64,000 bases of DNA from Bacteroidota bacterium (lineage in GTDB: Bacteria > Bacteroidota > Bacteroidia > Bacteroidales > Paludibacteraceae), in assembly GCA_021779195.1 (NCBI GenBank), contig JAJYBB010000003.1, forward strand, positions 156,901 to 220,900, written 5' to 3'. This document shows positions 9,407 to 19,305 of the stretch, piece after piece. The notes under the pieces were generated by a model. That model saw only the letters and a program-made list of their open reading frames with translations. It did not search any database and was not told the DNA's origin. Position 1 is the first letter of the stretch; each line of letters opens with the position of its first letter. Position numbers and translations under genes: made by a program.

Positions 9407-10507
9407 TCATTTCTTTTCCATCAAAAAAAGGTACTCGTGATACTTTCCGTCGCTGTTAGTCCACTCGTTCGTCCAGCGCATTTGTCCCATCACATTTTTC
9501 TTATAATCAATTTCTACCACTTTGAGTAGTTTTCCGGATTCTGAAACGATATCATTCAATTCTTGCCGGGTAGCTCTCCCTCCCGAACTGTACGAAAGCA
9601 AAATATAGCGTGAACGGGTATGCTGAATAAGTGTTCGCAATGCTTCCATGGCAACAAAATGACCTTGGTCGGTTTTGCGAAACTCTTCAAAAACCGATCC
9701 TGCAACTTTATCGCGGGTGTCTTCACGTCGATTGGCTTTGCCGAATATTTCAGGTTTATCATTCAAAATTACTGTAGTCCAGATATGATAATAAGAGGCA
9801 TAACGTACCCTGCTCGGTGGCATTTTTTCATTATTTGAACCATAAGGAGGATCAAAATAAGCAAAATCAAATTCATGATTGGAAATTGTATCAAAAATAT
9901 CGCCTCGTAGTACAGTATTTTGGCTTGTGATTTCAAACCTTTTGGGCAGTTTTAATTTCAAATCGTTGAAAGACCTTGGAGACCATTTGGATAAATAAGC
10001 AACATAATGCCCCAGCGTGTTGTCGACAGAATCGAGGGCATAAATTAAACTGGTTAATAACACACATTTATCTCCCCATGAAAAATTAAGTTTGTCAATT
10101 TCATCCCTGATGGCATCTAATTTTTGAGTATTTTTTTGTTGAAACGGATTTTTCTGATTTATTTTTTCTACACCGTAACGTTCTGTAAACCATCCATCAT
10201 AACCTTTTAGGTTGTTTAAATGATCGATAATTTCCTGGTAATATTTATCCAATCCATTAGATTTCAGATAACAAGTAGCAAAAACTTCTGACCACACTGC
10301 AATATCGTTGGAAACAGTATGAAAGCCTGTTTTAGCAAATGCCTGCGAAACCCTCGTGGAACCGCTAAACCCATCCAATACCGTTTGAACATTTTCTAAA
10401 TCACTTAAAATTTCAAGAATATGGGGAATGATTTTTAATTTCGAACCTGCATATTTTATTCCTTCAGTTTTAATATTTTGGAAAATTGAGTTGTTGAATT
10501 CGGACAT
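9407..10507 (-). CDS. Solitary D12-class DNA adenine-N6 methyltransferase
   Basis: 366 residues. Motif order is that of the alpha/D12 class: motif X KYAGSKLKIIPHIL (about 18-31), motif I VLDGFSGSTRVSQAF (about 43-57) for S-adenosylmethionine, and catalytic motif IV FDFAYFDPPYGSNN with DPPY near residues 218-221. The region between holds the likely target-recognition part. The product should be N6-methyladenine in a fixed DNA site. No restriction endonuclease gene is next to it, so it may be an orphan or regulatory methylase. It follows parE by 35 bp on the same strand and could be carried on the end of that operon. Confidence 0.85.
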   Translation of the reverse strand: MSEFNNSIFQNIKTEGIKYAGSKLKIIPHILEILSDLENVQTVLDGFSGSTRVSQAFAKTGFHTVSNDIAVWSEVFATCYLKSNGLDKYYQEIIDHLNNLKGYDGWFTERYGVEKINQKNPFQQKNTQKLDAIRDEIDKLNFSWGDKCVLLTSLIYALDSVDNTLGHYVAYLSKWSPRSFNDLKLKLPKRFEITSQNTVLRGDIFDTISNHEFDFAYFDPPYGSNNEKMPPSRVRYASYYHIWTTVILNDKPEIFGKANRREDTRDKVAGSVFEEFRKTDQGHFVAMEALRTLIQHTRSRYILLSYSSGGRATRQELNDIVSESGKLLKVVEIDYKKNVMGQMRWTNEWTNSDGKYHEYLFLMEKK

Positions 10508-10542
10508 TTTAAGAATTAAAATTCGTTGCTTTATTCAAAATA

Positions 10543-12420
10543 TTAATCAACATCTTCCTCAATCACCAAATTATCTATAATAAAGTTTTGACGTTCTGAC
10601 GTATTTTTTCCCATATAAAACGAAAGCAAATCCTGAACGGCATCTTCTTTTTTTAGTTTTACCTGATCGAGACGTATATTTTTCCCGATAAAGTGTTTAA
10701 ATTCATCGGGTGAAATTTCGCCCAGCCCTTTGAATCGGGTTATTTCAGGATTTACTCCGAGACGTGAAATGGCTGTAATTCGTTCTTCATCAGAATAACA
10801 ATAGACTGTTTCTTTCTTATTCCGAACACGAAAAAGTGGAGTTTGCAGGATATAAACATGCCCCTTTTTAATCAAGTCGGGGAAAAATTGCAGAAAAAAA
10901 GTTATAAGCAACAAGCGAATGTGCATTCCGTCGACATCAGCATCGGTAGCCACAATTACTTTGTTGTACCGAAGATTTTCAATTCCATCTTCAATATTAA
11001 GTGCGGCCTGAAGCAAATTAAATTCTTCGTTTTCGTACACAATTTTTTTAGTCAATCCATAGCTGTTCAGCGGTTTACCTCTCAAGCTAAATACTGCTTG
11101 TGTATTCACATCACGACTTTTGGTAATCGAACCGCTCGCAGAATCTCCTTCAGTAATAAAAATACTTGAATCTTCCATTACTTGATTTTTTGTTTCATCT
11201 TTCGTTGGCGAATCGTTGTAGTGGATGCGGCAATCGCGAAGTTTTTTATTGTGGAGGTTCACTTTTTTGGCTCTTTCGCGTGCCAACTTGGTTACGCCGG
11301 CAATCGCTTTGCGTTCCTTTTCAGAATCCTGAATTTTTTGAAGCAAGATGGCAGCCGTTTCGCTATTGCGGTGTAAATAATTATCCAATTCTTTCTTCAG
11401 AAAATCAGAAATAAACTTATTTACTGAAAGTCCGCTCGTGGGCGACATATCGCGCGAACCAAGTTTAGTTTTGGTTTGACTCTCGAAAACCGGCTCTTCG
11501 ACACTAATGGCAACTGCTGCAATTATGCCGTTTCGGATGTCGGTTAATTCTTGATTTTTACCGTAAAATTCTTTAATAGTTCGTGCCACAGCTTCTCTGA
11601 AAGCACTTTGATGAGTGCCGCCCTGCGTAGTATGTTGTCCGTTTACAAAAGAATAATACTCCTCTCCGTACTGATCACTATGGGTAAATGCAATTTCAAT
11701 ATCTTCATCCTTTAAATGAATGATAGGGTAAAGCGGATCGGAAGTCATATTTTCAACTAACAAATCGAGCAATCCGTTTTTCGAAATAATTTTTTTTCCA
11801 TTAAAATTTATGGTTAAACTTGTATTCAGGTAAGCATAATTACGAATCATGGTTTCGATAAATTCATCCTGATACAAATAATCGATAAAAAGCGAGCGAT
11901 CGGGGACAAAATAAATGTACGTTCCACGTTCAGTTGAATCGGGAACAATGCCACTGTCGGCAACCAACTTTCCACATTCAAATTCGGCACGCCGACTTTG
12001 TCCATCGCGATAACTGTGAACGATAAATGTTGACGAGAGTGCATTTACAGCTTTGGTACCAATCCCGTTTAAACCGACTGATTTTTTAAATGCTTTCGAA
12101 TCATATTTACCTCCGGTATTTAAAATCGACACGGCATCTATCATTTTACCAAGCGGGATTCCACGTCCATAGTCGCGCACTTCAACATGCCCGTTTTCAA
12201 CACGCACATCGATGGTTTTGCCGGCTCCCATCCTGTATTCGTCAACACAATTGTCAATGACTTCTTTCATCAACACGTAAATGCCATCATCGGTATGAGT
12301 GCCATCGCCCAACTTACCAATATACATTCCAGGGCGTCGACGTACATGTTCTAACCCTTCGAGGGTTATAATATTGCTGTCGCCATATTCAACAGTCTGG
12401 GGAAAATCATTTTCTTCCAT
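10543..12420 (-). CDS. parE: DNA topoisomerase IV subunit B (ParE-type type IIA ATPase subunit)
   Basis: 625 residues. The GHKL ATPase has VIDNCVDEY (catalytic Glu region), [13 protein letters not shown] and [13 protein letters not shown]. The transducer domain follows. The TOPRIM domain has [12 protein letters not shown] near 425-436 and the metal-binding [10 protein letters not shown] near 500-509. The length and lack of the long GyrB insert favour ParE over GyrB. It unlinks daughter chromosomes together with ParC, whose gene is not in the window. It sits 72 bp after the EnvC-like gene on the same strand and ends 35 bp before the methyltransferase. Confidence 0.9.
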   Translation of the reverse strand: MEENDFPQTVEYGDSNIITLEGLEHVRRRPGMYIGKLGDGTHTDDGIYVLMKEVIDNCVDEYRMGAGKTIDVRVENGHVEVRDYGRGIPLGKMIDAVSILNTGGKYDSKAFKKSVGLNGIGTKAVNALSSTFIVHSYRDGQSRRAEFECGKLVADSGIVPDSTERGTYIYFVPDRSLFIDYLYQDEFIETMIRNYAYLNTSLTINFNGKKIISKNGLLDLLVENMTSDPLYPIIHLKDEDIEIAFTHSDQYGEEYYSFVNGQHTTQGGTHQSAFREAVARTIKEFYGKNQELTDIRNGIIAAVAISVEEPVFESQTKTKLGSRDMSPTSGLSVNKFISDFLKKELDNYLHRNSETAAILLQKIQDSEKERKAIAGVTKLARERAKKVNLHNKKLRDCRIHYNDSPTKDETKNQVMEDSSIFITEGDSASGSITKSRDVNTQAVFSLRGKPLNSYGLTKKIVYENEEFNLLQAALNIEDGIENLRYNKVIVATDADVDGMHIRLLLITFFLQFFPDLIKKGHVYILQTPLFRVRNKKETVYCYSDEERITAISRLGVNPEITRFKGLGEISPDEFKHFIGKNIRLDQVKLKKEDAVQDLLSFYMGKNTSERQNFIIDNLVIEEDVD

Positions 12421-12492
12421 AAGAAATATCTAATGTCATATTTTTAGCTGTATAAGATAAAATGTTGATTGAAAATATTAGAACAATTCCTT

Positions 12493-13803
12493 TCAACGGG
12501 CAATCCAAAGTTCAGGATTTTGGAGATTTTTACCATTCCAAATCTGAAAATAAAGTTCGGTCTTGTTATCTTTTTCGTCGTCGGTATATATTTTCCCAAT
12601 AGGTTGTTTTGCTGAAACCTTTTCTCCTTCGCGGACAAAAATTTGAGTAAGGTTGGCATACACCGTTCTATAATTTCCATGTTGAATGATTACACCATTA
12701 TTACTACCCGGAATTGAGAACCGTTGGGTTACCACTCCTTCGAAAACGGCGCGTGCAGTACTTCCTGCAGGAGTTTGAATATAAATACCTTTATTATTAA
12801 TCATTACATGCTTGAGCACCGGATGTTCGTGAATTCCGAAATGTCCACTGATAAACCCGTTGGATGTAGGCCAAGGCAAGCGGCCTCTGTTACGTTCGAA
12901 ATCACCAGACAGCAAGGTTTCTTCTTTTGTTAACACCGAAACGCTTGGAGTTTGTGCTTTTGAAGTTTTTTCGGATGGCGATATTTTTGATGTTTTCGAA
13001 GTTATTTTGGATCGTCTTTCTTCAGCCATACGTCTTTTGGCTTCGGCAGCGCGTTTGGCTTCGGCTTTTCGGATTTCTTCGGCTATAATGCGTTCGATTT
13101 TATTATTTAACTCGGCTGCCTTTCGTTGTTGGATTTGCAAATCCACCCGTAATTTTCTTTCTTTCTTATGTAATTCGGTCAACACAAGTTTTTCTTTTTT
13201 TTGATCAGTAGCTAATCGTTGTGTTTCTGAAACTTTCTGTTTAACAACTTCAACTTTCGTATTTTTGTGAACCTGAAGGCTGTCATTTTTGTGAATAATC
13301 GCTGATCTAACCCTGTCAATTTCATGAACCTGCTGCTTCCTGAAATTAGTATATTCCTGCAAATACCGGAGTCTGCGATAGGATTGATCAAACGATTTTG
13401 CCGAAAGTACAAACATAATTTTAGCATATATGCTTCGATTGATATGTGCTTCTTGAACTAATTTCACATAATCTTTCTTTAATGCGGTCAGACGATTTTC
13501 AAGTTGAGATTTTTGTTGATTCAATTGTTGAATCGAACTGTCTAAACCTACAATTTCGGAATTTATATTTTTAATAAGGGATTTTCGTTCATTTATATTT
13601 CTGCTAATTATGGAAAGTTTGTTGAGTGAACTACGTTGCGATTTCTTTGTTTCGTTCAGCATTTTGCTGGTGGTTTGAAGTCTTTCCAGCGTTTGTTTCC
13701 GCTGAAGCTCCAATTGTTTCACAGTTTGAGCAGAAATTGGAGCAAACAGAGTGAATGATAAAAGAAAGATGATGATAATTCGATGTTGATTGAATAAACA
13801 CAT
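12493..13803 (-). CDS. EnvC-like murein hydrolase activator (coiled coil + degenerate LytM domain)
   Basis: 436 residues. Signal peptide about 1-25 (ends ISAQ). A long coiled coil fills about 26-255, with Lys/Arg/Glu-rich heptads. The C-terminal M23/LytM fold spans about 310-436. Zinc ligands of active M23 peptidases are lost: the usual HxxxD is replaced within HVMINNKGIYI, the HxH motif reads as ELYFQIW, and YANL stands where YAHL is usual. This fits activators such as EnvC/NlpD, which switch on amidases at the division site instead of cutting the wall. It is part of the conserved Bacteroidetes order dut-TPR-DUF4292-EnvC, 24 bp after the DUF4292 gene. Confidence 0.88.
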   Translation of the reverse strand: MCLFNQHRIIIIFLLSFTLFAPISAQTVKQLELQRKQTLERLQTTSKMLNETKKSQRSSLNKLSIISRNINERKSLIKNINSEIVGLDSSIQQLNQQKSQLENRLTALKKDYVKLVQEAHINRSIYAKIMFVLSAKSFDQSYRRLRYLQEYTNFRKQQVHEIDRVRSAIIHKNDSLQVHKNTKVEVVKQKVSETQRLATDQKKEKLVLTELHKKERKLRVDLQIQQRKAAELNNKIERIIAEEIRKAEAKRAAEAKRRMAEERRSKITSKTSKISPSEKTSKAQTPSVSVLTKEETLLSGDFERNRGRLPWPTSNGFISGHFGIHEHPVLKHVMINNKGIYIQTPAGSTARAVFEGVVTQRFSIPGSNNGVIIQHGNYRTVYANLTQIFVREGEKVSAKQPIGKIYTDDEKDNKTELYFQIWNGKNLQNPELWIAR

Positions 13804-13827
13804 GCTTCAAATCAGTTATTTTACGGG

Positions 13828-14613
13828 TTACTTTTTGAAAATTTGATTTATATCTCCTTTGCTAAATCGATCGGGATTAGTGGTTTGAAATATAATGGGC
13901 ACATTAAAAGCTACTTTTAAAATTTCAAAATCAACATTCACTTTCGATTTTTCGTTATTCGCTGCAAGGCTAATTTTTTGTGGAAAAAATACATTATCCT
14001 GATTCGTGTAACTATCGTATCGGGTCAATAATTGATATTTTGCTGATTGCAACAACACCTGAGTTATACTGAAATCGGGAGCTACCAGAGTTGACTGTAA
14101 CAAGCCATGATTTTGAAATTCAATGGTATTTGTTCCCGTCAATTTACAACTATCAGACTGAATTCCGGAGCTTCCCACACAAAAAAACCGTCCAAGCAAC
14201 AAGGCTTGCAAACTGTGAAAGTCAACCTTAAGTCCGAATCGCTTTGCTAAAAAGACATAGTCAACGGCATAAAATCGATTATTCATTTTATCGAAAATAC
14301 GAATACTATCGGGCATAAATTCTGCTTTGAAAAATTCGATGCCAAAAAATGGCTGAATCGACACGAAAATAGCAGAATCAGTGCGGATTTTACAACTTGC
14401 CGATACGTTAAATTTCCGTCCGTTCATGTCGACAGCTACTGCCATTTTGCTGATATTTGCTGTCGTAAAATTAGTTTCGGTTTTTTGAATATTAACGATT
14501 AGCTGTTTTACGGGAGTTTGTTTCAGTGGTAGTTTTACTAAATTCCGGGTAGTTTTACATCCAGCCAGAATTACGACAAATATTGCAATTAAGTATTTTA
14601 TTTTCAATTTCAT
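13828..14613 (-). CDS. DUF4292 lipoprotein
   Basis: About 261 residues from ATG 14613 (MKLKIKYLIAIFV); an earlier in-frame start at 14643 would overlap the upstream gene. Lipoprotein signal with lipobox LAGC near residues 17-20, then KTTRN. The body matches the Bacteroidetes family DUF4292 in length and pattern, and such proteins recall LolA/LolB-like lipid-carrier folds. The function is unproven. It starts 4 bp after the stop codon of the TPR gene, so the pair is almost surely co-translated, and it precedes the EnvC-like gene. Confidence 0.8.
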   Translation of the reverse strand: MKLKIKYLIAIFVVILAGCKTTRNLVKLPLKQTPVKQLIVNIQKTETNFTTANISKMAVAVDMNGRKFNVSASCKIRTDSAIFVSIQPFFGIEFFKAEFMPDSIRIFDKMNNRFYAVDYVFLAKRFGLKVDFHSLQALLLGRFFCVGSSGIQSDSCKLTGTNTIEFQNHGLLQSTLVAPDFSITQVLLQSAKYQLLTRYDSYTNQDNVFFPQKISLAANNEKSKVNVDFEILKVAFNVPIIFQTTNPDRFSKGDINQIFKK

Positions 14614-14617
14614 AATA

Positions 14618-16366
14618 TTATCTTTTCCACCCTTTATTGTCAATTTTTTGTTTCAGTTCGTCAGTTTTATTACCTGCATCGTACGATTTTTTCCACATTT
14701 CAAGTGCTTTTGCATCGTCATTTCCACTCACCCACAGTATATCGCCGTAATGTTCTAAAATAATGCTCGAATCAGTAGTTTTATCTAAATTATCCATAGC
14801 TCGCTCAATGTAAAATTTTGCCAGTGAATAATTCCCTTCCTGATATAAAATCCAGGCATAAGTATCTAAGTATGTACTGTTTTTTGGTTCTAATTCCACC
14901 GTTTTTGCACTCATCCGTTCCGCTTTTTTTAATGCTTGTTTATTTAACGAAAGATAGTAGGCATAATTGTTCATCACTAAAATATTTTTAGGATTGGCAA
15001 CCAATGCATTTTCGTAACTAATAAAAGCGGAATCTTTCTTTTCTAACTTAAAATAAATGTCGCCCATTTGAGCATAAAAATCGCTTTTCATACCCGCCTG
15101 GTCAGGCTGAATATACATCAAACCATCCTGATATGCTTTTATAGCCTGAAAATATTCTCCCAGTTGATAATCGGCAATACCACGATAAAAATACCAAACC
15201 GGTACTTTCGGCACATTAACAATAGCTCGGGAAGTAATTTCAACAACTTGTTTAAATTTTTCCTCCGAAAGATAAATTTGAATAAGCCGTAACCAAGTTT
15301 GATTATTTTTAGGATTAATGTTAATCATGGTTTCTAGCTCCGAAATCGCTTTGGCATTTCTTCCCCGGAATTGAAGATATTGAGCATAATACCCATGTAC
15401 TTGCTCTTCAAGTGGATAACGGTCGATTAATAATCTGAAAAGCGAGTCTGTTTCGGCAATTTTACTGGAATCTTGCACTAATTTTTCGACGGTTTGACCT
15501 AAAATATTCATCTTCGTGTCCATGTCGAGCTGATCGTTTTTCAAAGCCGTAACGATACATTCCATAGCCTTTTCGGGTTGATTTTTTTGCTTATAATATT
15601 CAGAAAGAGAAACATATGCTAATGCATTTTGAGGATCATCTTTTAGCACGTCCATATAAATCTGATATGCTTTTTCGGGCATTTTTTGTTCCATGAAAAT
15701 ATCTCCACGAAACACTTTAAACTTATCTTCAGCAGGAAATTTATGAATCAACTTATCTATTTCGGCAATACCCTTTTTAGGACGATTTGAAAGAACATAA
15801 AGCCGGAATTTTTCGAACGAAATGGATTGATCAATTCCAGTTAAATTTTCTAATTTTTCATATGCACCAATGGCTTTATCGTAACTCTTAGTTTGTTTGT
15901 AAAGCGAAGCAAGCAAATTGTAGATTTCAGGCTTTTCAGGATAAACTTTCTGAATGCTGTTGGCAATTTCAATGGCTCGATCAAAATGCTTCAACTGCAA
16001 TTGAAACTGAATGAGTTGCATGGCATACCACCAATTTCGAGGTGCAAACCGAAACGCATTTTCCAAGCAAATTGTAGCATTATTAATCAATCCTATATTG
16101 GCATAAATCAACCCCAATTCTGACTGAACACCGGCATCGAGCGAATCGAGCGAATTGCAAAACCTGAAAGACTCGAGCGCTTGATCGAGTTGATTGTTTT
16201 CTTTTTGTTTGATCCCTTCATAAAAATAATATAAAAATTTACGTTGAATAGAATCAGGAATTTCACGTTGAACCGAGTGAACCGGAGAAGCAATTGCCGT
16301 TCTGGCAGTAGAACATGATACAGCTGCAAGTACAAAATACAACAATAAATATCTGATTATATGCAT
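14618..16366 (-). CDS. TPR-repeat lipoprotein
   Basis: About 582 residues from ATG 16366 (MHIIRYLLLYFVLAAVSC). The frame stays open upstream to 16543, but that part runs through the dut gene and has no likeness. Lipobox AAVSC near residues 14-18. The rest is tandem 34-residue TPR helices, for example NQPEKAMECIVTAL and LVANPKNILVMNNYAYYL, ending near 570. It is presumably a periplasmic scaffold at the outer membrane. The gene lies 82 bp after dut and 4 bp before the DUF4292 gene, in an order conserved in the phylum; the partner proteins are not known. Confidence 0.85.
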   Translation of the reverse strand: MHIIRYLLLYFVLAAVSCSTARTAIASPVHSVQREIPDSIQRKFLYYFYEGIKQKENNQLDQALESFRFCNSLDSLDAGVQSELGLIYANIGLINNATICLENAFRFAPRNWWYAMQLIQFQLQLKHFDRAIEIANSIQKVYPEKPEIYNLLASLYKQTKSYDKAIGAYEKLENLTGIDQSISFEKFRLYVLSNRPKKGIAEIDKLIHKFPAEDKFKVFRGDIFMEQKMPEKAYQIYMDVLKDDPQNALAYVSLSEYYKQKNQPEKAMECIVTALKNDQLDMDTKMNILGQTVEKLVQDSSKIAETDSLFRLLIDRYPLEEQVHGYYAQYLQFRGRNAKAISELETMININPKNNQTWLRLIQIYLSEEKFKQVVEITSRAIVNVPKVPVWYFYRGIADYQLGEYFQAIKAYQDGLMYIQPDQAGMKSDFYAQMGDIYFKLEKKDSAFISYENALVANPKNILVMNNYAYYLSLNKQALKKAERMSAKTVELEPKNSTYLDTYAWILYQEGNYSLAKFYIERAMDNLDKTTDSSIILEHYGDILWVSGNDDAKALEMWKKSYDAGNKTDELKQKIDNKGWKR

Positions 16367-16448
16367 AAATATCTGATAATTAAAATTATGATAATTCCCT
16401 GTAAATGAGGAATTTTTAAAAAAAAATTCTGGCAATAAACCGTATAAT

Positions 16449-16883
16449 TCAATGTTTTCCTGTATGTCCAAATCCGCCATGTCCACGTTCTGTTTTTCCA
16501 AGCACTTCAACTTCGAGCCATTCCGCTTGTTCGTGCGCAGCAATCACCATTTGGCAGATTCGCTCTCCGTCCTGAATAATAAATTCTTCAGACGAAAGAT
16601 TAATCAAAATTATTCCAATTTCACCCCGATAATCTGCATCGATGGTACCGGGTGAATTCAAAACCGTAATTCCATATTTTAATGCCAAACCACTGCGAGG
16701 GCGAATCTGAGCTTCGTAACCAGCTGGCAATTCAATAAAAAGTCCGGTTGGAATCAATTTTCTTTCCAAAGGTTTCAACACAACGGGCTCATTCAAGTTT
16801 GCACGTAAATCAACTCCCGCCGATAATGACGTGGCATATTGCGGAAGTGGATGATTTGAGTTATTTAAAATTTTGAGGATCAT
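16449..16883 (-). CDS. dut: Deoxyuridine 5'-triphosphate nucleotidohydrolase
   Basis: 144 residues, the usual length of a trimeric dUTPase. All five motifs are visible: AGVDLRANL (I), RPRSGLALK (II), [12 protein letters not shown] (III, with the catalytic Asp), GERICQMVI (IV), and the glycine-rich C-terminal arm [10 protein letters not shown] (V). It hydrolyses dUTP to dUMP and pyrophosphate, keeping uracil out of DNA and feeding thymidylate synthesis. It is the first gene of the minus-strand run that goes on to the TPR, DUF4292 and EnvC-like genes. A -7 element lies at 16966-16973. Confidence 0.96.
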   Translation of the reverse strand: MILKILNNSNHPLPQYATSLSAGVDLRANLNEPVVLKPLERKLIPTGLFIELPAGYEAQIRPRSGLALKYGITVLNSPGTIDADYRGEIGIILINLSSEEFIIQDGERICQMVIAAHEQAEWLEVEVLGKTERGHGGFGHTGKH

Positions 16884-17202
16884 GAATGTAATTTCTTTTT
16901 GGCTGATTCAACAACAATCAACCATTTGGATATTCAAATCAAAATATGGTTGAAAGGCTTAGGCACAAAAATACGATTTTTATTGATAAGGTCGATGATA
17001 TAAAACCGAAAAATATGATTTTTTCAAAAAATGGCATGGAGAAAAATAGGAAAAGATACAATTATTGAAACTAAAGAATGAGTTTAATTAGGTCGATTAT
17101 TGATTGAAATGAGTTTATTGTATTACCAGTTCTTAATACATATAACTAACATTCAATATATTATACTTTTTGAAATATTAAACAAGAAGGATAAAGTGGC
17201 TA
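16884..17202. other. Intergenic, 319 bp, dut leader and promoter
   Basis: Apart from the -7 element and leader inverted repeat of dut, I see nothing in this AT-rich gap. The gene at its right end (17203-19305) ends here. Confidence 0.5.
16966..16973 (-). promoter_or_regulatory. Bacteroidetes -7 element (TATTTTTG) for dut
   Basis: The minus strand reads TATTTTTG (TAnnTTTG), about 83 bp before the dut start. Between it and the start codon TCAACCAT (16918-16925) and ATGGTTGA (16946-16953) could pair as an 8-bp hairpin in the leader. No clear -33 box is seen. Confidence 0.45.
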
Positions 17203-19305
17203 TTAAAATATCCATTTTAACAGAAATCTAATGTCGGTTTTTCGATTTCCTCGTATGGTTTCATTGCCACTACTCACCGTTTCACGATCATCGGCAAAAA
17301 CTGTTTGAGCTAATTTAAACCAACATGAAAGTTGCTTATTCAATTCATAGTCCAAAACCACATAATACCGGCTTCCAATTCCGTAAACCATCGGAATTGA
17401 AAAAGCATAAAGCACATCCTTTTCATACGTATAAAATCGATTTTCAAAACTTTGAGCATCAAAAAACTGCATTCTAAAATTGAACCTGATTGGAATGTTG
17501 GAAAGCTGATAGGTGAAATCTTGGCATGCCGTTGCACCATACGTCCAATTGAGTGTAAATTCTTTGAAAAGATTGCTTTCAATGAGCGTACGGAAACTGA
17601 AATTTCCAACGGTATAAGACAGAGTATAACGAATTGATCCTTTCTGAACAGGAACGATAACCGGCATAATTGATGACGCAACCGGAAAATCGGTCAATTT
17701 CTTTTCATATCTCAACCGCCAAAACATGGATAAATTACTCTTGGGCACATAATCGGCCTGAAATAAATAGTCCATCCCATCTGAAGGGCTGCTGATGCTG
17801 AATTTAGACCAGGGAAATTTATAACTATCGGCATAAGCCGAAAATTTCCAATACCTAAATGGTCGAATCTCAACACCAAGATATACTCCCGATTCATTAT
17901 TTATTCTTGAAGTTTCGGAAAACGAAGTAGCAAAGAAGGTGTCAAATTCAGGTGAATAATAGCGGTAAAGTACCACCAAACCCACCGTAGAAGCCGGAGT
18001 AAACGCAATTCCATTTAACGTTGCAGGTGCACCCCGATCGTTCATGGCGGTTTCACCAAAGAAATTTAGCTTCTTCCATCGCATACGGTAATGAATACCG
18101 CCAACTGTTTGTACTTTTCCTGAAAAATAGAAAAAATTATAAACACTTTTTTGTGGCTCCAACGATTGATTAAAATTCGTATGCACAGCAGTCAGACCTA
18201 CTTCGAAATTTTGAAATAAAAGCGTAATATTACTACCTGCCACCTGTTGAAGTACCGTATTTTTTTTAGAGAATTCATTGGCTGTTCGATGCAATCCTGT
18301 TCGATAAATACTTGTAAAACTTCCATTTAAAGTATCGCCATCAATCATTTTGTTTGAATAAAAAGCGGTAATTTCGGAATTCCCGAATCGGACAGTAGCA
18401 CCAACACCTCTAAAAAAATTATATTCATCGGTTGAATTATATTTTTTCAGTCCCGACGTACGCGGAGATATATTCAGTACATACGACGATTTACCCATGC
18501 CAAACTCAGGTCGAAGCACCAATCCCTGACCGAAGTTTGCTCTGAAATCACCAACAACTATTGTTTTAAATTTAGAGAAATCATTCAGTTGCAAACTAAA
18601 AGAGTAAAAATCATACCCAATATTAGATTTACCGAAAAAAGATTCTCCTGCATCTTTTTCAGCAGTAAAACCAAGTAAAATTCTATCTTTATAATGATAT
18701 TTATATTTCAAAGAATGATAAAACGGTTCACCAAGGTAGGTTGATGGCGTTGATTGAGATGGAATAGTATCCTCCTGAGGCAAAAATCGATATCCTTCTT
18801 TGGTCTCAGCTCCTATATCAACTCGAAAATACAACTCATGTTTACCGTAACGCCATAAATCCTGCCAGTAAATTTTTTTTCGCTCATCGGTCGCATCTCC
18901 AACTCTTACAAATGGCAACATCCGACGTATATCCGTAAAATCTAATCCATCAATCAATTGTAACTCATAAATGCTTTGCATCGGACCAAATCGGTATACA
19001 TATGATAAAATATTTTCAATCTGGTTTTCAGTCAGAAAAGGCATTTTCTCTAACCGCTCGCGGGTAGCTCTGTTCAGATTAACAGGTTCATCGGCTAAAT
19101 CCATCAAATCTTCGTAAAACGACTCATAATCCATTTCCGTCTCATTCTCTGCCGTGTATTGTTCATAAATATCGGCAATTAATTGCTCGGTGGTCGAAAC
19201 TGCATCTTGCGCCTTTAAGTGAAACGAAACTGAAAGCCACAGAATAAATAAAAGTCGATATTTCATATCTTCGCCTTTTGAAATTCTATTAAATAAAATT
19301 TTCAT
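17203..19305 (-). CDS. Secreted helix-hairpin-helix protein with outer-membrane barrel
   Basis: 700 residues from ATG 19305, whose ATGA overlaps the stop of the upstream gene by 4 bp. An inner ATG at 19266 (MKYRLLFILW) gives a neater signal peptide ending LKAQ and has AAAGG in front, so the true start is open. After the signal comes a ComEA-type helix-hairpin-helix region (VNLNRATRERLEKMPF, later MQSIYELQLIDGLD). The remaining 550 residues have alternating polar/aromatic strands like an outer-membrane barrel, ending in aromatic FLLKWIF. HHH folds usually bind DNA, so a role at the surface with DNA is possible but unproven. It forms a two-gene unit with the gene before it. Confidence 0.7.
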   Translation of the reverse strand: MKILFNRISKGEDMKYRLLFILWLSVSFHLKAQDAVSTTEQLIADIYEQYTAENETEMDYESFYEDLMDLADEPVNLNRATRERLEKMPFLTENQIENILSYVYRFGPMQSIYELQLIDGLDFTDIRRMLPFVRVGDATDERKKIYWQDLWRYGKHELYFRVDIGAETKEGYRFLPQEDTIPSQSTPSTYLGEPFYHSLKYKYHYKDRILLGFTAEKDAGESFFGKSNIGYDFYSFSLQLNDFSKFKTIVVGDFRANFGQGLVLRPEFGMGKSSYVLNISPRTSGLKKYNSTDEYNFFRGVGATVRFGNSEITAFYSNKMIDGDTLNGSFTSIYRTGLHRTANEFSKKNTVLQQVAGSNITLLFQNFEVGLTAVHTNFNQSLEPQKSVYNFFYFSGKVQTVGGIHYRMRWKKLNFFGETAMNDRGAPATLNGIAFTPASTVGLVVLYRYYSPEFDTFFATSFSETSRINNESGVYLGVEIRPFRYWKFSAYADSYKFPWSKFSISSPSDGMDYLFQADYVPKSNLSMFWRLRYEKKLTDFPVASSIMPVIVPVQKGSIRYTLSYTVGNFSFRTLIESNLFKEFTLNWTYGATACQDFTYQLSNIPIRFNFRMQFFDAQSFENRFYTYEKDVLYAFSIPMVYGIGSRYYVVLDYELNKQLSCWFKLAQTVFADDRETVSSGNETIRGNRKTDIRFLLKWIF

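Noticed and set aside
9338..9529. 63-residue plus-strand frame
   Set aside because: Its second half is antisense to the methyltransferase C-terminus; no start signal or likeness.
16367..16543. N-terminal extension of the TPR protein
   Set aside because: It starts at TTG inside dut; the signal peptide and lipobox follow ATG 16366.
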